Below the pieces are notes generated by a model. It made no database searches. It was not told the DNA's origin and was given only the letters and a program-made list of their open reading frames with translations. The translations under genes were made by a program, and so were the position numbers. Shown one piece after another: positions 56,642-56,646 of a DNA stretch of 56,646 nucleotides; within the stretch, counting starts at the first letter, position 1; each line of letters opens with the position of its first letter. Source of the stretch: Lingula anatina (Eukaryota; Brachiopoda; Lingulata; Lingulida; Lingulidae); the NCBI RefSeq assembly GCF_001039355.2, contig NW_019775651.1:20812-77457 (forward strand), read 5' to 3'.

Positions 56642-56646
56642 CGCCA

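Overview
This is a eukaryotic (animal) genomic window. The genes are split into small exons with GT..AG introns, and the extracellular-domain exons are almost all phase 1-1. There are many microsatellites, miniature inverted-repeat elements (MITEs) and LINE fragments. The domain content (EGF, C-type lectin, thrombospondin type 1, sushi, discoidin) and the frequent TACATGTA-type words suggest a marine invertebrate, most likely a lophotrochozoan such as a mollusc. The species is inferred, not proven. I found no tRNA, rRNA, CRISPR or prokaryotic-type operon. Five single N characters (8789, 19856, 23853, 38985, 52737) and one 39-N run (36395-36433) sit at or near repeats and probably mark assembly joins.

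Left part (1-23.9 kb): an accessory region of extracellular or adhesion-type genes on the + strand. (i) 7394-10736 encodes three EGF modules followed by a C-type lectin-like domain (CTLD). (ii) 12787-16529, behind a clear TATA box, encodes signal peptide, CTLD, RRKR cleavage site, TSP1, three sushi-type modules and a Cys-rich tail. Its second CTLD exon carries an in-frame TGA and lacks the second disulfide loop. (iii) 22026-23852 encodes the end of a discoidin (F5/8C) domain followed by Cys-rich modules, with a perfect 51-bp coding tandem repeat that runs into an assembly gap. The last CTLD exon of gene (i), with its 3' flank, is duplicated at about 17-18 kb as a broken copy. A spliced minus-strand transcript without a clear reading frame may lie at 19.6-21.8 kb. 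A 188-bp tandem repeat carrying YY1-like motifs falls in its first intron.

Right part (23.9-56.6 kb): a segmentally duplicated array of one short-chain dehydrogenase/reductase (SDR) gene. Copies B (32751-35346), C (38628-44739) and D (49528-52299) are tandem on the minus strand with intact exons 2-6. Copy A (27302-30243) is inverted, convergent with B, and is a pseudogene. The 3' flank of a further copy is visible at 55.9-56.6 kb, so the array probably continues past the window. Each unit carries upstream sequence, a trinucleotide microsatellite and a 3'-flank block. Comparing the copies gives filled and empty sites for several mobile elements: a LINE carrying only ORF1 with 13-bp target duplications in an intron of C, a 436-bp MITE in D, a 724-bp MITE nested in a LINE tail, and a 147-bp G-rich MITE. 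These insertions give a relative order for the duplications.

The lectin/TSP1/sushi genes look like secreted or surface recognition proteins. The SDR copies look like cytosolic NADP(H)-dependent oxidoreductases. Nothing in the sequence ties the two groups functionally. They may adjoin only through the assembly join at 23853.
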